Below are positions 8,058 to 14,054 of a DNA stretch of 14,054 nt, piece after piece. Under the pieces are notes generated by a model. It was given only the letters and a program-made list of their open reading frames with translations. It had not been told where the DNA came from and made no database searches. Made by a program: the position numbers and the translations under genes. The stretch lies in assembly GCA_019120475.1 (NCBI GenBank), contig DWVA01000147.1:1-14054 (forward strand). Direction: 5' to 3'. Source of the stretch: Candidatus Blautia intestinipullorum (lineage in GTDB: Bacteria; Bacillota; Clostridia; Lachnospirales; Lachnospiraceae). The first letter of the stretch is position 1; each line of letters opens with the position of its first letter.

Positions 8058-8095
8058 AAGGCTGTCCTGCAGATTTTCTGCGGGGCAGCCTTTTT
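8058..8095 (+). terminator. Strong intrinsic terminator after the lipoprotein gene
   Basis: A 16-bp stem pairs 8058-8073 with 8077-8092, with two G-U wobbles and a 3-base loop, and runs into TTTTT (8091-8095). It begins 11 bases after the lipoprotein stop. On the opposite strand the flanking sequence is only moderately T-rich, so it may also weakly end the convergent regulator transcript, whose stop is at 8155. Confidence 0.9.
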
Positions 8096-8154
8096 AACCG
8101 GATTTATGCTTTACAGGTGATCTGATGAGTATGCACAGCCATATGCTACACTGC

Positions 8155-9090
8155 TCACAGATACAGAAGCTCCCCTGTCCGGCTGGTATCATACCCGATC
8201 TGGCTTTGGAGGCTGGTGCGGAAGCCTTCGGAGCGGATGATATCCGCCAGAGCAGAGAAGCCGGGTCTGTCCAGAGATTCCTTTTCCATAACAAGGAACA
8301 TGGGGATTTTTACAAGAGGACAGAAATCCAGCTGCCCGGACTGCAGAGCCACAGATTCTTCCCCCACAGCAGTGTCGGCTTTTCCGCAGATCACAGCGTC
8401 AGCAGTGGAAAGATCGGATACCAGTTCTCTTGCATAACCGTTGACTGAGGACGGGGAAATGCCGGATTTTTTCAGGCTTTCATCCAGAAAGATCCGGCTG
8501 GTGCTGCCTTTTTCGCGGTTCGCCAGGACTACGTCGGAGCGGGTAAGATCCTGTATACAGGACAGCCTTTTTTGATTCTCTTTTCTTATATAGAATCCGA
8601 GGTTGTATTCATAGAGATAAAAGGCGGCCAGAGAAATGCCCGGCGCAAGAGGCGGGATCTGTTCCGGCATAAGGGCGGCAGTGGCCGCGTGTACTTTTTT
8701 AAAGTAAAGAGAATACAGGCCGTTATAAGTATTCTGGTGGGAATGAAGCACAGGAAGTCCCTGAGGGTGAACAGACATCTCATTGATCAGAAGCTCCAGA
8801 GCCGGGGAAGACTGTCCGCTGATGATAAGACCGCTGGAATGCAGAAGGTAGTCTCTTTTCAGCAGGGAACTTTCCGGACGGAAATCAGGAAAAGAAACGG
8901 CGTCCCGGGATTCCGGTTCCGGCGCTGCGCTACTCCCTCTTAGATAATGCTCCAGCTGCTCCTCGCTGATCCGAAGCTGTTTTCCTATTTTGGAAGATTC
9001 CAGTTCTCCCCGTTTGATCAGTTCATAAACAGTTGTCTTTTTTATTTTCAGTCTGTCCGCTACTTCCTGAGCGGTGTACAGCTTATTCAT
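8155..9090 (-). CDS. Excisionase-type HTH regulator fused to periplasmic-binding-like domain, predicted molybdate/tungstate regulator
   Basis: The 311-residue protein has an N-terminal excisionase/MerR-like helix-turn-helix (residues 5-50, YTAQEVADRLKIKKTTVYELIKR then GKQLRISEEQLEHYL). This is followed by a linker and a cytosolic domain of the periplasmic-binding-protein-like type (about 70-311; PF12727-type by memory), ending in the characteristic GYDTSRTGELLYL. No signal peptide is present, so the binding fold acts inside the cell as a sensor. In many Clostridia such fusions replace ModE beside modABC; the ligand is inferred from that context and could be molybdate, tungstate or a related compound. 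Its ATG overlaps the molbindin stop in ATGAATAA (8 bp). No good ribosome site precedes it, so translation probably depends on coupling to the upstream gene. It probably controls the divergent mod promoters. Confidence 0.85.
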   Translation of the reverse strand: MNKLYTAQEVADRLKIKKTTVYELIKRGELESSKIGKQLRISEEQLEHYLRGSSAAPEPESRDAVSFPDFRPESSLLKRDYLLHSSGLIISGQSSPALELLINEMSVHPQGLPVLHSHQNTYNGLYSLYFKKVHAATAALMPEQIPPLAPGISLAAFYLYEYNLGFYIRKENQKRLSCIQDLTRSDVVLANREKGSTSRIFLDESLKKSGISPSSVNGYARELVSDLSTADAVICGKADTAVGEESVALQSGQLDFCPLVKIPMFLVMEKESLDRPGFSALADIIRSEGFRTSLQSQIGYDTSRTGELLYL

Positions 9091-9295
9091 CTATGCCGAC
9101 CATAACGTTGGTTGCCTTGATAACGGCATAGGCGTCGGAACCTACTTCCAGTCCAAGTTCTTCCACCGCGGCGCAGGAAATAGTCGCCACAATAATATTT
9201 CCGCCGCCGATATCCAGGGTGACAATGGAGTTTACCGCTCCTTTGTTGATATTGATCACTTTTCCTTTTAACTGATTACGTGCGCTTAATTTCAT
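9083..9295 (-). CDS. mop: Molbindin-like TOBE (Mop) protein
   Basis: This 70-residue cytoplasmic protein consists of a single TOBE/Mop domain. It matches the molbindin pattern closely: MKLSARNQLKGKV at the start, KGAVNSIVTLDIGGGNIIVATIS in the middle and VGSDAYAVIKATNVMVG at the end. Molbindins assemble into hexamers that bind several molybdate or tungstate ions, serving storage and homeostasis. The start is supported by AAGGAG (complement of 9302-9307) six bases upstream. It is the first gene of a leftward unit and overlaps the regulator by 8 bp. Its own promoter overlaps that of modA, so expression of storage and import is physically linked. The choice between Mo and W as cargo cannot be made from sequence. 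Confidence 0.93.
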   Translation of the reverse strand: MKLSARNQLKGKVININKGAVNSIVTLDIGGGNIIVATISCAAVEELGLEVGSDAYAVIKATNVMVGIDE

Positions 9296-9341
9296 GATTT
9301 TCTCCTTTTCTGTATGAATTTACTAAGGCCATGTACAGGGA

Positions 9342-9377
9342 AGCGTATTGTTCTTCTGTATAGGAGCGCTATGTTCT
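9342..9377. repeat. Paired direct repeat AGCGnnnTGTTCT in the mop leader (candidate operator)
   Basis: AGCGTATTGTTCT (9342-9354) and AGCGCTATGTTCT (9365-9377) match at ten of thirteen positions and start 23 bp apart, about two helical turns. They lie just downstream of the leftward promoter and its expected start, a position suited to repression of mop and the regulator. The second copy contains the palindrome AGCGCT. They do not resemble the E. coli ModE box. Regulator binding is inferred from position only. Confidence 0.4.
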
Positions 9378-9387
9378 CTTTGTTTCC

Positions 9388-9416
9388 AATATAGCACAGG
9401 ACAAAAAAATTGACAA
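9388..9416 (-). promoter_or_regulatory. Leftward promoter for mop and the regulator
   Basis: Read on the minus strand, TTGTCA (complement of 9411-9416, 5 of 6 matches) is 17 bases from TATATT (complement of 9388-9393, 5 of 6 matches). Transcription would start near 9381 and give a leader of about 85 bases before mop. Its -35 lies on the same bases as the -35 of the rightward modA promoter. Confidence 0.65.
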
Positions 9417-9438
9417 GGCGGAACTGGTGATATAAAAT
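9410..9438 (+). promoter_or_regulatory. Rightward promoter for modABC
   Basis: A perfect TTGACA (9410-9415) is followed after 17 bases by TAAAAT (9433-9438, 5 of 6 matches). An overlapping alternative is TATAAA (9431-9436) with an upstream TG (9428-9429), an extended -10 at 15-base spacing. Transcription would start near 9443-9446, giving a leader of about 65 bases that is almost entirely A-rich. Confidence 0.7.
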
Positions 9439-9490
9439 AAATAAAACAGAACTAAAATAAATAAAAATAAACAAAACAAATAAATAAAAC
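9435..9490 (+). repeat. Three AAATAAATAAAA(C/A) direct repeats in the modA leader
   Basis: Copies lie at 9435-9447, 9455-9467 and 9478-9490, beginning 20 and 23 bases apart. The first overlaps the end of the -10 region; the other two are in the predicted 5' leader, ending 8 bases before the AAGGAG ribosome site. They could be protein-binding sites spaced by about two helical turns, an unstructured A-rich translation-enhancing leader, or simple low-complexity sequence. Confidence 0.5.
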
Positions 9491-9510
9491 GAATGAAAAG
9501 GAGAGCGGAT

Positions 9511-10320
9511 ATGAAGAAAAAAATAGCAGCAGTTTTTCTGGCGGGAATGATGACAGCGGCTTTTACGGCAGAAAGCGCACAGGCGGCCGAGAAACCGGAA
9601 GGCGAGATTTATGTCTTTATTGCGGCAAGCCTGACCAATGCAATGGAAGAGATCCAGAAGAATTTTAATGAAGAGTATCCTGACGTGGAAATCCTATATA
9701 ATGCGGACAGTTCCGGAACACTTCAGACTCAGATCGAAGAGGGTTCCAGATGCGACATTTTTTTCTCCGCAGCCACCAAACAGATGGACGAGCTGGTGGA
9801 AGAGGGACTGGCAAAAGAGGATTCAGTAGTTGATCTTCTTGAAAACAAAGTGGTTCTGATCAAGCCAAAGGACGGAGAGACAAAGGTGACCGGATTCGAG
9901 AATATTACAGATGCCGCCAACATCGCTCTGGCAGGAGAAGACGTACCGGTAGGCCAGTATGCCCGCGAGATCTTCAATAACCTTGGAATCATGAATGATG
10001 TGGAAGCTATGGAGATCAATGAAGGGAAAAATGTGACAGAGGTTCTTGCTGCGGTCAGTGAAGGAAGCAATGAGATTGGTGTTGTATATGCCACAGACGC
10101 GGCCTCCGTAGCGGATCAGGTGGAGATCATCGCAGAGGCTCCGGCTGATGCTCTCAAAACTCCGGTTCTTTATCCGGCAGGTCTTGTAGAGAACGCAGAA
10201 GCCTCAGAAGCAGAGAAAGAGGCCGCGGAAACTTTCTTTGAATATCTCCAGTCTGACGACGCTATGGCAGTATTTGAAGAATATGGATTTGCGCCGTACA
10301 CGGCAGAGGAAGCAAAATGA
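9511..10320 (+). CDS. modA: Molybdate ABC transporter substrate-binding protein
   Basis: ModA captures molybdate (or tungstate) outside the cell and delivers it to ModB. Conserved ligand-binding segments are present: AASLTNAMEEI with Ser40, the SSGTLQTQIE region with Ser67/Ser68, VGQYAREIF, and GVVYATDA with Tyr193. Together these match the E. coli ModA ligand pocket pattern. I chose the ATG at 9511 over the in-frame ATG at 9493 because AAGGAG (9498-9503) lies inside the longer version and seven bases before 9511. The 269-residue product then starts with MKKKIAAVFLAG, a proper signal peptide, ending at SAQA|A (cleavage after residue 25). There is no cysteine near the site, so no lipobox, unusual for a Gram-positive solute-binding protein. 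It overlaps modB by 4 bp (ATGA). Confidence 0.95.
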   Translation: MKKKIAAVFLAGMMTAAFTAESAQAAEKPEGEIYVFIAASLTNAMEEIQKNFNEEYPDVEILYNADSSGTLQTQIEEGSRCDIFFSAATKQMDELVEEGLAKEDSVVDLLENKVVLIKPKDGETKVTGFENITDAANIALAGEDVPVGQYAREIFNNLGIMNDVEAMEINEGKNVTEVLAAVSEGSNEIGVVYATDAASVADQVEIIAEAPADALKTPVLYPAGLVENAEASEAEKEAAETFFEYLQSDDAMAVFEEYGFAPYTAEEAK

Positions 10321-11012
10321 TGGAATTTCTGCAGGAGATAAACTGGTCGCCTCTTTGGATCTCTCTGAAAACAGGGGCGGCAGCTACAGTCATCGCCTTT
10401 TTCCTGGGAATTTTCTGCGCGAGAAAGATCATGAAGCTCCAGCCGGGAGCCAGAGCGGTGCTTGACGGGGTTCTTACAATGCCTCTGGTGCTGCCGCCTA
10501 CTGTAGCGGGCTTTCTCCTTTTGATGCTTTTCAGCCTGAGGAGGCCTTTGGGAAGCTTTCTGATGGAAAACTTTGATTTTAAGATCGTTCAGACCTGGAA
10601 GGGCTGTGTGGTGGCCGCGGCGGTCATCGCTTTTCCTCTTATGTACCGGAACGCCCGGGCTGCCTTTGAGCAGGTGGATGTAAATCTGATCTATGCGGGA
10701 CAGACGCTGGGGATGGGCGACGCACAGATATTCTGGAAGGTGATCGTGCCGACGGCGGCTCCGGGAATCGCTTCCGGCACTGTTCTTGCTTTTGCCAGAG
10801 CGATCGGAGAATATGGAGCCACCTCTATGCTGGCGGGAAATATTCTTGGAAAGACAAGGACAGTATCGGTGGCTATCGCGGCGGAAACAGCGGCGGGAAA
10901 TTATGATGTGGCCGCTTTCTGGGTTATTGTGATCATTTTGATTTCCTTTGTGATCGTTACTCTGATCAATATTGTTTCCGGCCGTGGAATGAACAGCAGA
11001 AGGTGGATCTGA
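10317..11012 (+). CDS. modB: Molybdate ABC transporter permease
   Basis: This 231-residue inner-membrane permease forms the channel of the ModABC importer. Hydrophobic segments are visible near residues 14-34, 50-72, 97-112, 150-170 and 203-222, consistent with the five-helix ModB topology. The cytoplasmic EAA loop that docks on the ATPase is at about residues 128-150, with GQTLGMGDAQIFWKVIVPTA. It is followed by the family-typical FARAIGEYGAT and the SVAIAAETAAGNYDVA region. The ATG at 10317 overlaps the modA stop by 4 bp, and a second in-frame ATG at 10320 is an equally possible start. It is embedded between modA and modC, so the assignment is secure for the molybdate/tungstate family. Confidence 0.95.
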   Translation: MMEFLQEINWSPLWISLKTGAAATVIAFFLGIFCARKIMKLQPGARAVLDGVLTMPLVLPPTVAGFLLLMLFSLRRPLGSFLMENFDFKIVQTWKGCVVAAAVIAFPLMYRNARAAFEQVDVNLIYAGQTLGMGDAQIFWKVIVPTAAPGIASGTVLAFARAIGEYGATSMLAGNILGKTRTVSVAIAAETAAGNYDVAAFWVIVIILISFVIVTLINIVSGRGMNSRRWI

Positions 11013-12061
11013 TGGCAATAAGTATCAAAATAGAAAAAAAATTAAAGGGTTTTACCCTGAAAACGGAATTTGACAGCCGGACTTCATCTGTAGGGATACT
11101 TGGAGCGTCGGGAAGCGGCAAAAGCATGACGCTCCGCTGTATTGCCGGTATTGAGAAACCGGATAGAGGGAGAATCGTCATAAATGGAAAAACAGTGTTT
11201 GATTCTGAGAAGAAGATAGATCTGAGTCCCCAGGAGAGAAGGGTGGGATATCTTTTTCAGAATTACGCCCTTTTTCCGGCGATGACAGTGAAGGAAAACA
11301 TCTGCTGCGGATTCCGGGGAAAAAAAACAGAAAGAGAAGAAAGAGTCCGGGATTTTATAAAAAGGTACCAGCTTGAGGGGCTGGGAAACCGTTATCCGTC
11401 CCAGCTTTCCGGAGGACAGCAGCAGAGAGTGGCTCTTGCCCGTATGATGATCGGAGAACCGGAGGCGATTCTTCTGGACGAACCCTTTTCAGCTCTGGAC
11501 GGATATCTGAAAGACATTCTGCAGAAGGATATGCAGGAATTTCTTAAGGACTACAAAGGAGATATGCTGATGGTAACCCATAGCCGGGACGAGGCTTTCC
11601 GGTTCTGCCGGGAACTGATGCTCTTGAAGGAGGGAAAGACCCTGACTTTCGGGGAGACAAGAAAGATTTTTGAACAGCCAGGGATTCTGGAAGCGTCTAA
11701 ACTGACCGGCTGCAAAAACAATTCCAGGATCGAAAGGCTGGGAGATCATCGTGTGTTTGCCCTGGACTGGGGCGTGGCGCTTAAGACCGCGCAGAAGGTG
11801 GAGCCGGATATGACGCATATTGCGATCAGAGGACACTGGATGCAGGGCGCCGAAGAAAAGGGAGAAAACTGTATCCCCTTTCAGGCGGCGGAATACGTGG
11901 AAACGACTTTTGAACACCAATATCTGGTTAAATGTCCGGGAGCAGGAGAAGGGGTGCTGTGGTGGATGCGCCCGAAAAGCGGATTTGGAGAAGCGCCGGA
12001 CAAAAACCTTCCCTCCTATCTTTACCTGCCCCCTGAACATCTGATGCTTCTGAGATCATAG
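11012..12061 (+). CDS. modC: Molybdate ABC transporter ATP-binding protein
   Basis: This cytoplasmic ATPase powers ModAB. All nucleotide-binding motifs are intact: Walker A GASGSGKS (residues 31-38), Q-loop LFQNYALFP, signature LSGGQQQR (132-139), Walker B AILLDEP (152-158) and switch His190 in MVTHSR. The C-terminal 125 residues (from about SKLTGCKNNSRIERLGDHRV) form a diverged TOBE-like regulatory region rather than an obvious canonical Mop repeat. I chose the ATG at 11012 (349 residues), which shares a base with the modB stop in TGATG and has AGAAGGTGG six bases upstream; a GTG at 11003 would only add three residues and sits on that ribosome site. The gene ends 4 bp from the convergent regulator gene, with no visible terminator of its own. 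Confidence 0.95.
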   Translation: MAISIKIEKKLKGFTLKTEFDSRTSSVGILGASGSGKSMTLRCIAGIEKPDRGRIVINGKTVFDSEKKIDLSPQERRVGYLFQNYALFPAMTVKENICCGFRGKKTEREERVRDFIKRYQLEGLGNRYPSQLSGGQQQRVALARMMIGEPEAILLDEPFSALDGYLKDILQKDMQEFLKDYKGDMLMVTHSRDEAFRFCRELMLLKEGKTLTFGETRKIFEQPGILEASKLTGCKNNSRIERLGDHRVFALDWGVALKTAQKVEPDMTHIAIRGHWMQGAEEKGENCIPFQAAEYVETTFEHQYLVKCPGAGEGVLWWMRPKSGFGEAPDKNLPSYLYLPPEHLMLLRS

Positions 12062-12065
12062 GAAA

Positions 12066-13151
12066 TCAGCGCTGGTTTTTCGTATAGGTAACGTATCCGG
12101 CTACCAGCATGGCAAGTTTAAAGGTCAGAGCGTCTTCAAAGGTACGAAGATCAAGACCGAATTTTTTCTGGATCTTTTCAAAACGGTAGACAAGAGTGTT
12201 TCTGTGGACATAAAGCTGCCTGGAAGTCTCAGACAGGTTCAGGTTGTTTTCAAAAAAGGTCCGGATGATAGTAAGCGTTTCGCTGTCAACAGAATCCAGC
12301 GTTTCATCTCCGAAGATCTCCTGGATGAACATTTCGCAGAGAGACACCGGAAGATGATAGATCAGCCGGCCGATGCCAAGTCTCCGGTAGCTGAACACAT
12401 TGCGTTCCGCATAAAAGATCTTTCCGATTTCCATGGCGGTGCAGGCCTCTTTGTAAGCGTTGGAAAGCTGCTTCAGATCCTCCGCGATATTGCTGTAAGA
12501 AACCCAGGCCTGGGTCATTGCCTCGGTTCCAAGCATATCTACCAGCATAAGGGCGATATTTTCCAGATCCTCCTCTGTCTCTGTAGAAGAAAGTTCCCGC
12601 ACCACAATGATCCCGGAGTCATTGACAGAAGTAATAAAATCCTTTGTGCGGGCGGAGAAAATATTTTTTATAGTCGCCAGCGCGTGCTCGTCTTTTTGCT
12701 GGCGTGTTTCCACCAGGAATACCGCGCGGCTGGCCGAAGAGCTGATGCGGAGCTTTTTTGCCTGGTTGAAAGCGTCTACTTCCGTATAATTTCCCAGAAG
12801 AAGTTTTTGCATAAAAGTATTTTTGTCGTTTTTTTCCGCATAGGCGGATAAAAGGCTTTCTATCTGGTAGACGGCAAGTTCTCCGATGGTAGGAACGCTT
12901 TCCCCCGATCCCCAGACAATGAGAATATAGGCAAGATCGCCTTTTTCCTGTACTTTATAAAGGCAGCAGTCTGAGTTAGCCATACACAGGGCGGAACTGC
13001 CGAGAAAATCTTCCAGTCTGGAGGGGGAGGGAAGCTGTCTGGAGCAGGCGGAGCAGTAGACGGAGCCGTCTGCGTTCAGCAGGCAAAAGTCAAGCCCGCT
13101 GATTTTTGTCCAGTCGTCCAGACATTTCTGGAGAGTTCGTTGTATTGACAT
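12066..13151 (-). CDS. CdaR/PucR-family transcriptional regulator with cysteine-rich N-terminal domain
   Basis: The 361-residue protein ends in the PucR-type helix-turn-helix (HTH_30), with TFFENNLNLSETSRQLYVHRN at about residues 300-325 and FGLDLRTFEDALTFKLAM after it. The middle portion (about 125-230) resembles the degenerate GGDEF-like domain of CdaR regulators. The N-terminal 90 residues carry Cys10, Cys23, Cys33, Cys36, Cys56, Cys62 and Cys63. I chose the ATG at 13151 because AGGAGG lies seven bases upstream. The longer open frame to 13322 would run through the terminator and 110 bases of the upstream ATPase gene and has no comparable support. Members control uptake or catabolism of sugar acids, purines or other substrates; position after a sugar ABC ATPase suggests carbohydrate control, but the ligand is unknown. 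Confidence 0.88.
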   Translation of the reverse strand: MSIQRTLQKCLDDWTKISGLDFCLLNADGSVYCSACSRQLPSPSRLEDFLGSSALCMANSDCCLYKVQEKGDLAYILIVWGSGESVPTIGELAVYQIESLLSAYAEKNDKNTFMQKLLLGNYTEVDAFNQAKKLRISSSASRAVFLVETRQQKDEHALATIKNIFSARTKDFITSVNDSGIIVVRELSSTETEEDLENIALMLVDMLGTEAMTQAWVSYSNIAEDLKQLSNAYKEACTAMEIGKIFYAERNVFSYRRLGIGRLIYHLPVSLCEMFIQEIFGDETLDSVDSETLTIIRTFFENNLNLSETSRQLYVHRNTLVYRFEKIQKKFGLDLRTFEDALTFKLAMLVAGYVTYTKNQR

Positions 13152-13166
13152 AGTGGTACCTCCTGT

Positions 13167-13200
13167 AAAAAAAGAAAACCCGGGGAAATGTTCCCCGGGT
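13167..13200 (-). terminator. Intrinsic terminator between the ABC ATPase and the regulator
   Basis: On the minus strand a perfect 10-bp stem, ACCCGGGGAA with TTCCCCGGGT (13178-13200, 3-base loop), is followed by TTTTCTTTTTTT. It begins 13 bases after the ATPase stop. The T tract runs directly into the regulator's AGGAGG site, so the regulator begins immediately behind the terminator. Confidence 0.93.
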
Positions 13201-13212
13201 CTGAAATTTTTC

Positions 13213-14054
13213 TTAGTTTGTGATAACCAGTTCGGTATCTTTGTCGAAGAAGTGAGATTTCTCCATATCGAAATCAAATCTGATCGGATCGCCTGTCTTA
13301 GCTGTTGTATGCGGCTCGACACGGGCGGTTACCTGTGTGCCGTTAACGTCGAAGTACAGGAATACTTCCGCGCCCAGAAGCTCATAAACCTTAACAGTAG
13401 AAGACATAGCGCCGTTAGGAGTATCTGTTACATCCTCCGGACGGATACCAAGAACAACGGTCTTTCCGATATATCCGCCGTCTTTCAGGGCTTTTGCTTT
13501 TGATTCCGGAATAACAACTTCATCAGAACCAATCTGAGCAACCAGATTTCCGCCTTTTTCCTTGATCACTGCATCCAGGAAGTTCATCTGCGGAGATCCC
13601 ATAAAGCCTGCTACAAACAGGTTGCCCGGTTTCTGGTACAGGTTCTGCGGAGTATCTACCTGCTGAACAACGCCGTCCTTCATAACAACGATTCTTGTAC
13701 CAAGAGTCATAGCCTCTGTCTGGTCATGGGTTACATAGATGATGGTAGCGCCCAGTCTCTGATGGATCTTGGAGATCTCAATACGCATCTGAACACGGAG
13801 TTTTGCGTCCAGGTTGGAGAGCGGCTCGTCCATCAGGAATACCTTTGGATTACGTACGATAGCACGTCCCATAGCGACACGCTGTCTCTGACCACCGGAA
13901 AGAGCCTTCGGCTTACGGTCAAGTAACTTTTCCAGGTCAAGGATCCTTGCGGCTTCACGAACTGCTTTGTCGATCTCGTCTTTCGGAACCTTGCGGAGTT
14001 TCAGGCCGAACGCCATGTTATCATAAACTGTCATATGAGGATACAGAGCGTAGT
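13213..14054 (-). CDS. ugpC: Carbohydrate ABC transporter ATP-binding protein (MsmX/UgpC type), 5'-truncated by window edge
   Basis: The gene is cut by the right edge: the frame stays open to the last bases (YALYPHMTVYDN), so the ATG at 14034 is internal. The missing piece would hold Walker A. Visible are the end of the Q-loop region, signature LSGGQRQRVAMGRAIV, Walker B VFLMDEPLSNLDAKLR, switch His in IYVTHDQTEAMTLG, then the C-terminal TOBE-type regulatory region with GIRPEDV and a final VITN. This is the multi-sugar import family (MsmK, MsmX, UgpC, MalK), whose members often energise several sugar permeases at once, so the transported substrate cannot be assigned. The symbol reflects common annotation usage, not evidence for glycerol-phosphate transport. 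A strong terminator follows, then the CdaR/PucR-type gene. Confidence 0.93.
   Translation of the reverse strand, partial: YALYPHMTVYDNMAFGLKLRKVPKDEIDKAVREAARILDLEKLLDRKPKALSGGQRQRVAMGRAIVRNPKVFLMDEPLSNLDAKLRVQMRIEISKIHQRLGATIIYVTHDQTEAMTLGTRIVVMKDGVVQQVDTPQNLYQKPGNLFVAGFMGSPQMNFLDAVIKEKGGNLVAQIGSDEVVIPESKAKALKDGGYIGKTVVLGIRPEDVTDTPNGAMSSTVKVYELLGAEVFLYFDVNGTQVTARVEPHTTAKTGDPIRFDFDMEKSHFFDKDTELVITN

Noticed and set aside
9493..9510. Longer modA start at 9493 and longer glpK start at 5420
   Set aside because: In both cases the best ribosome site lies downstream of the longer start and correctly precedes the shorter one, and the shorter proteins begin at the expected signal peptide or kinase motif.
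13152..13322. N-terminal extension of the CdaR-type regulator to 13322
   Set aside because: The extension would pass through an intrinsic terminator and the end of the ATPase gene, while an AGGAGG site is placed correctly for the ATG at 13151.
1..14054. Mobile elements, phage genes, toxin-antitoxin or defence systems, tRNA or rRNA genes
   Set aside because: I looked for transposases, integrases, terminal inverted repeats, small paired toxin-type genes and cloverleaf-like sequence and saw none; the excisionase-type HTH at 9090 belongs to a metabolic regulator.

Overview
The window looks like a chromosomal segment of a low-to-mid GC Gram-positive anaerobe of the class Clostridia, most likely a Lachnospiraceae member. 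The reasons are strong AGGAGG-type ribosome binding sites, a lipobox lipoprotein with a Thr/Pro linker and an acidic tail, a CdaR/PucR regulator beside an MsmX/UgpC-type sugar ATPase, and a molybdate locus run by an excisionase-type HTH fused to a periplasmic-binding-like domain instead of ModE. The genus is inferred from gene style only. Both ends of the window cut through genes.

Layout. Positions 1-4225 (+) carry carA (5' end missing) and carB, overlapping by 14 bp, closed by a hairpin terminator. Positions 4357-6964 (+) carry a sigma-A-type promoter, a structured 5' leader, uppP (undecaprenyl-diphosphatase) and glpK (glycerol kinase). Positions 7040-8047 (+) encode a secreted lipoprotein of unknown function with a tail of 8-residue Asp/Ser/Tyr repeats, followed by a strong terminator. 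Positions 8155-9295 (-) hold a two-gene unit, molbindin then a predicted molybdate-sensing regulator. It is divergent from modA-modB-modC (9511-12061, +). Positions 12066-14054 (-) hold a CdaR/PucR-type regulator downstream of the 3' part of a carbohydrate ABC ATPase, with an intrinsic terminator between them. No stretch longer than about 300 bases lacks a gene; the longest gaps (4226-4483 and 9296-9510) contain regulatory DNA.

How the genes work together. carAB makes carbamoyl phosphate for pyrimidine and arginine synthesis. UppP recycles the lipid carrier for wall synthesis, and GlpK commits glycerol to glycerol-3-phosphate. The central unit is a self-contained molybdate (or tungstate) module: ModA binds the oxyanion, ModBC imports it, the 70-residue TOBE protein probably stores or buffers it, and the HTH-PBP protein probably reads the intracellular level. 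The two divergent promoters share one 7-bp -35 element, and each transcript has its own set of direct repeats in the leader.

Nothing here is a clearly undescribed multi-gene system. The points most worth a second look are the shared -35 of the mod promoters with its flanking repeats, the repeat-tailed lipoprotein, the ModA without a lipobox cysteine, the uppP leader RNA, and the cysteine cluster in the CdaR-type regulator.
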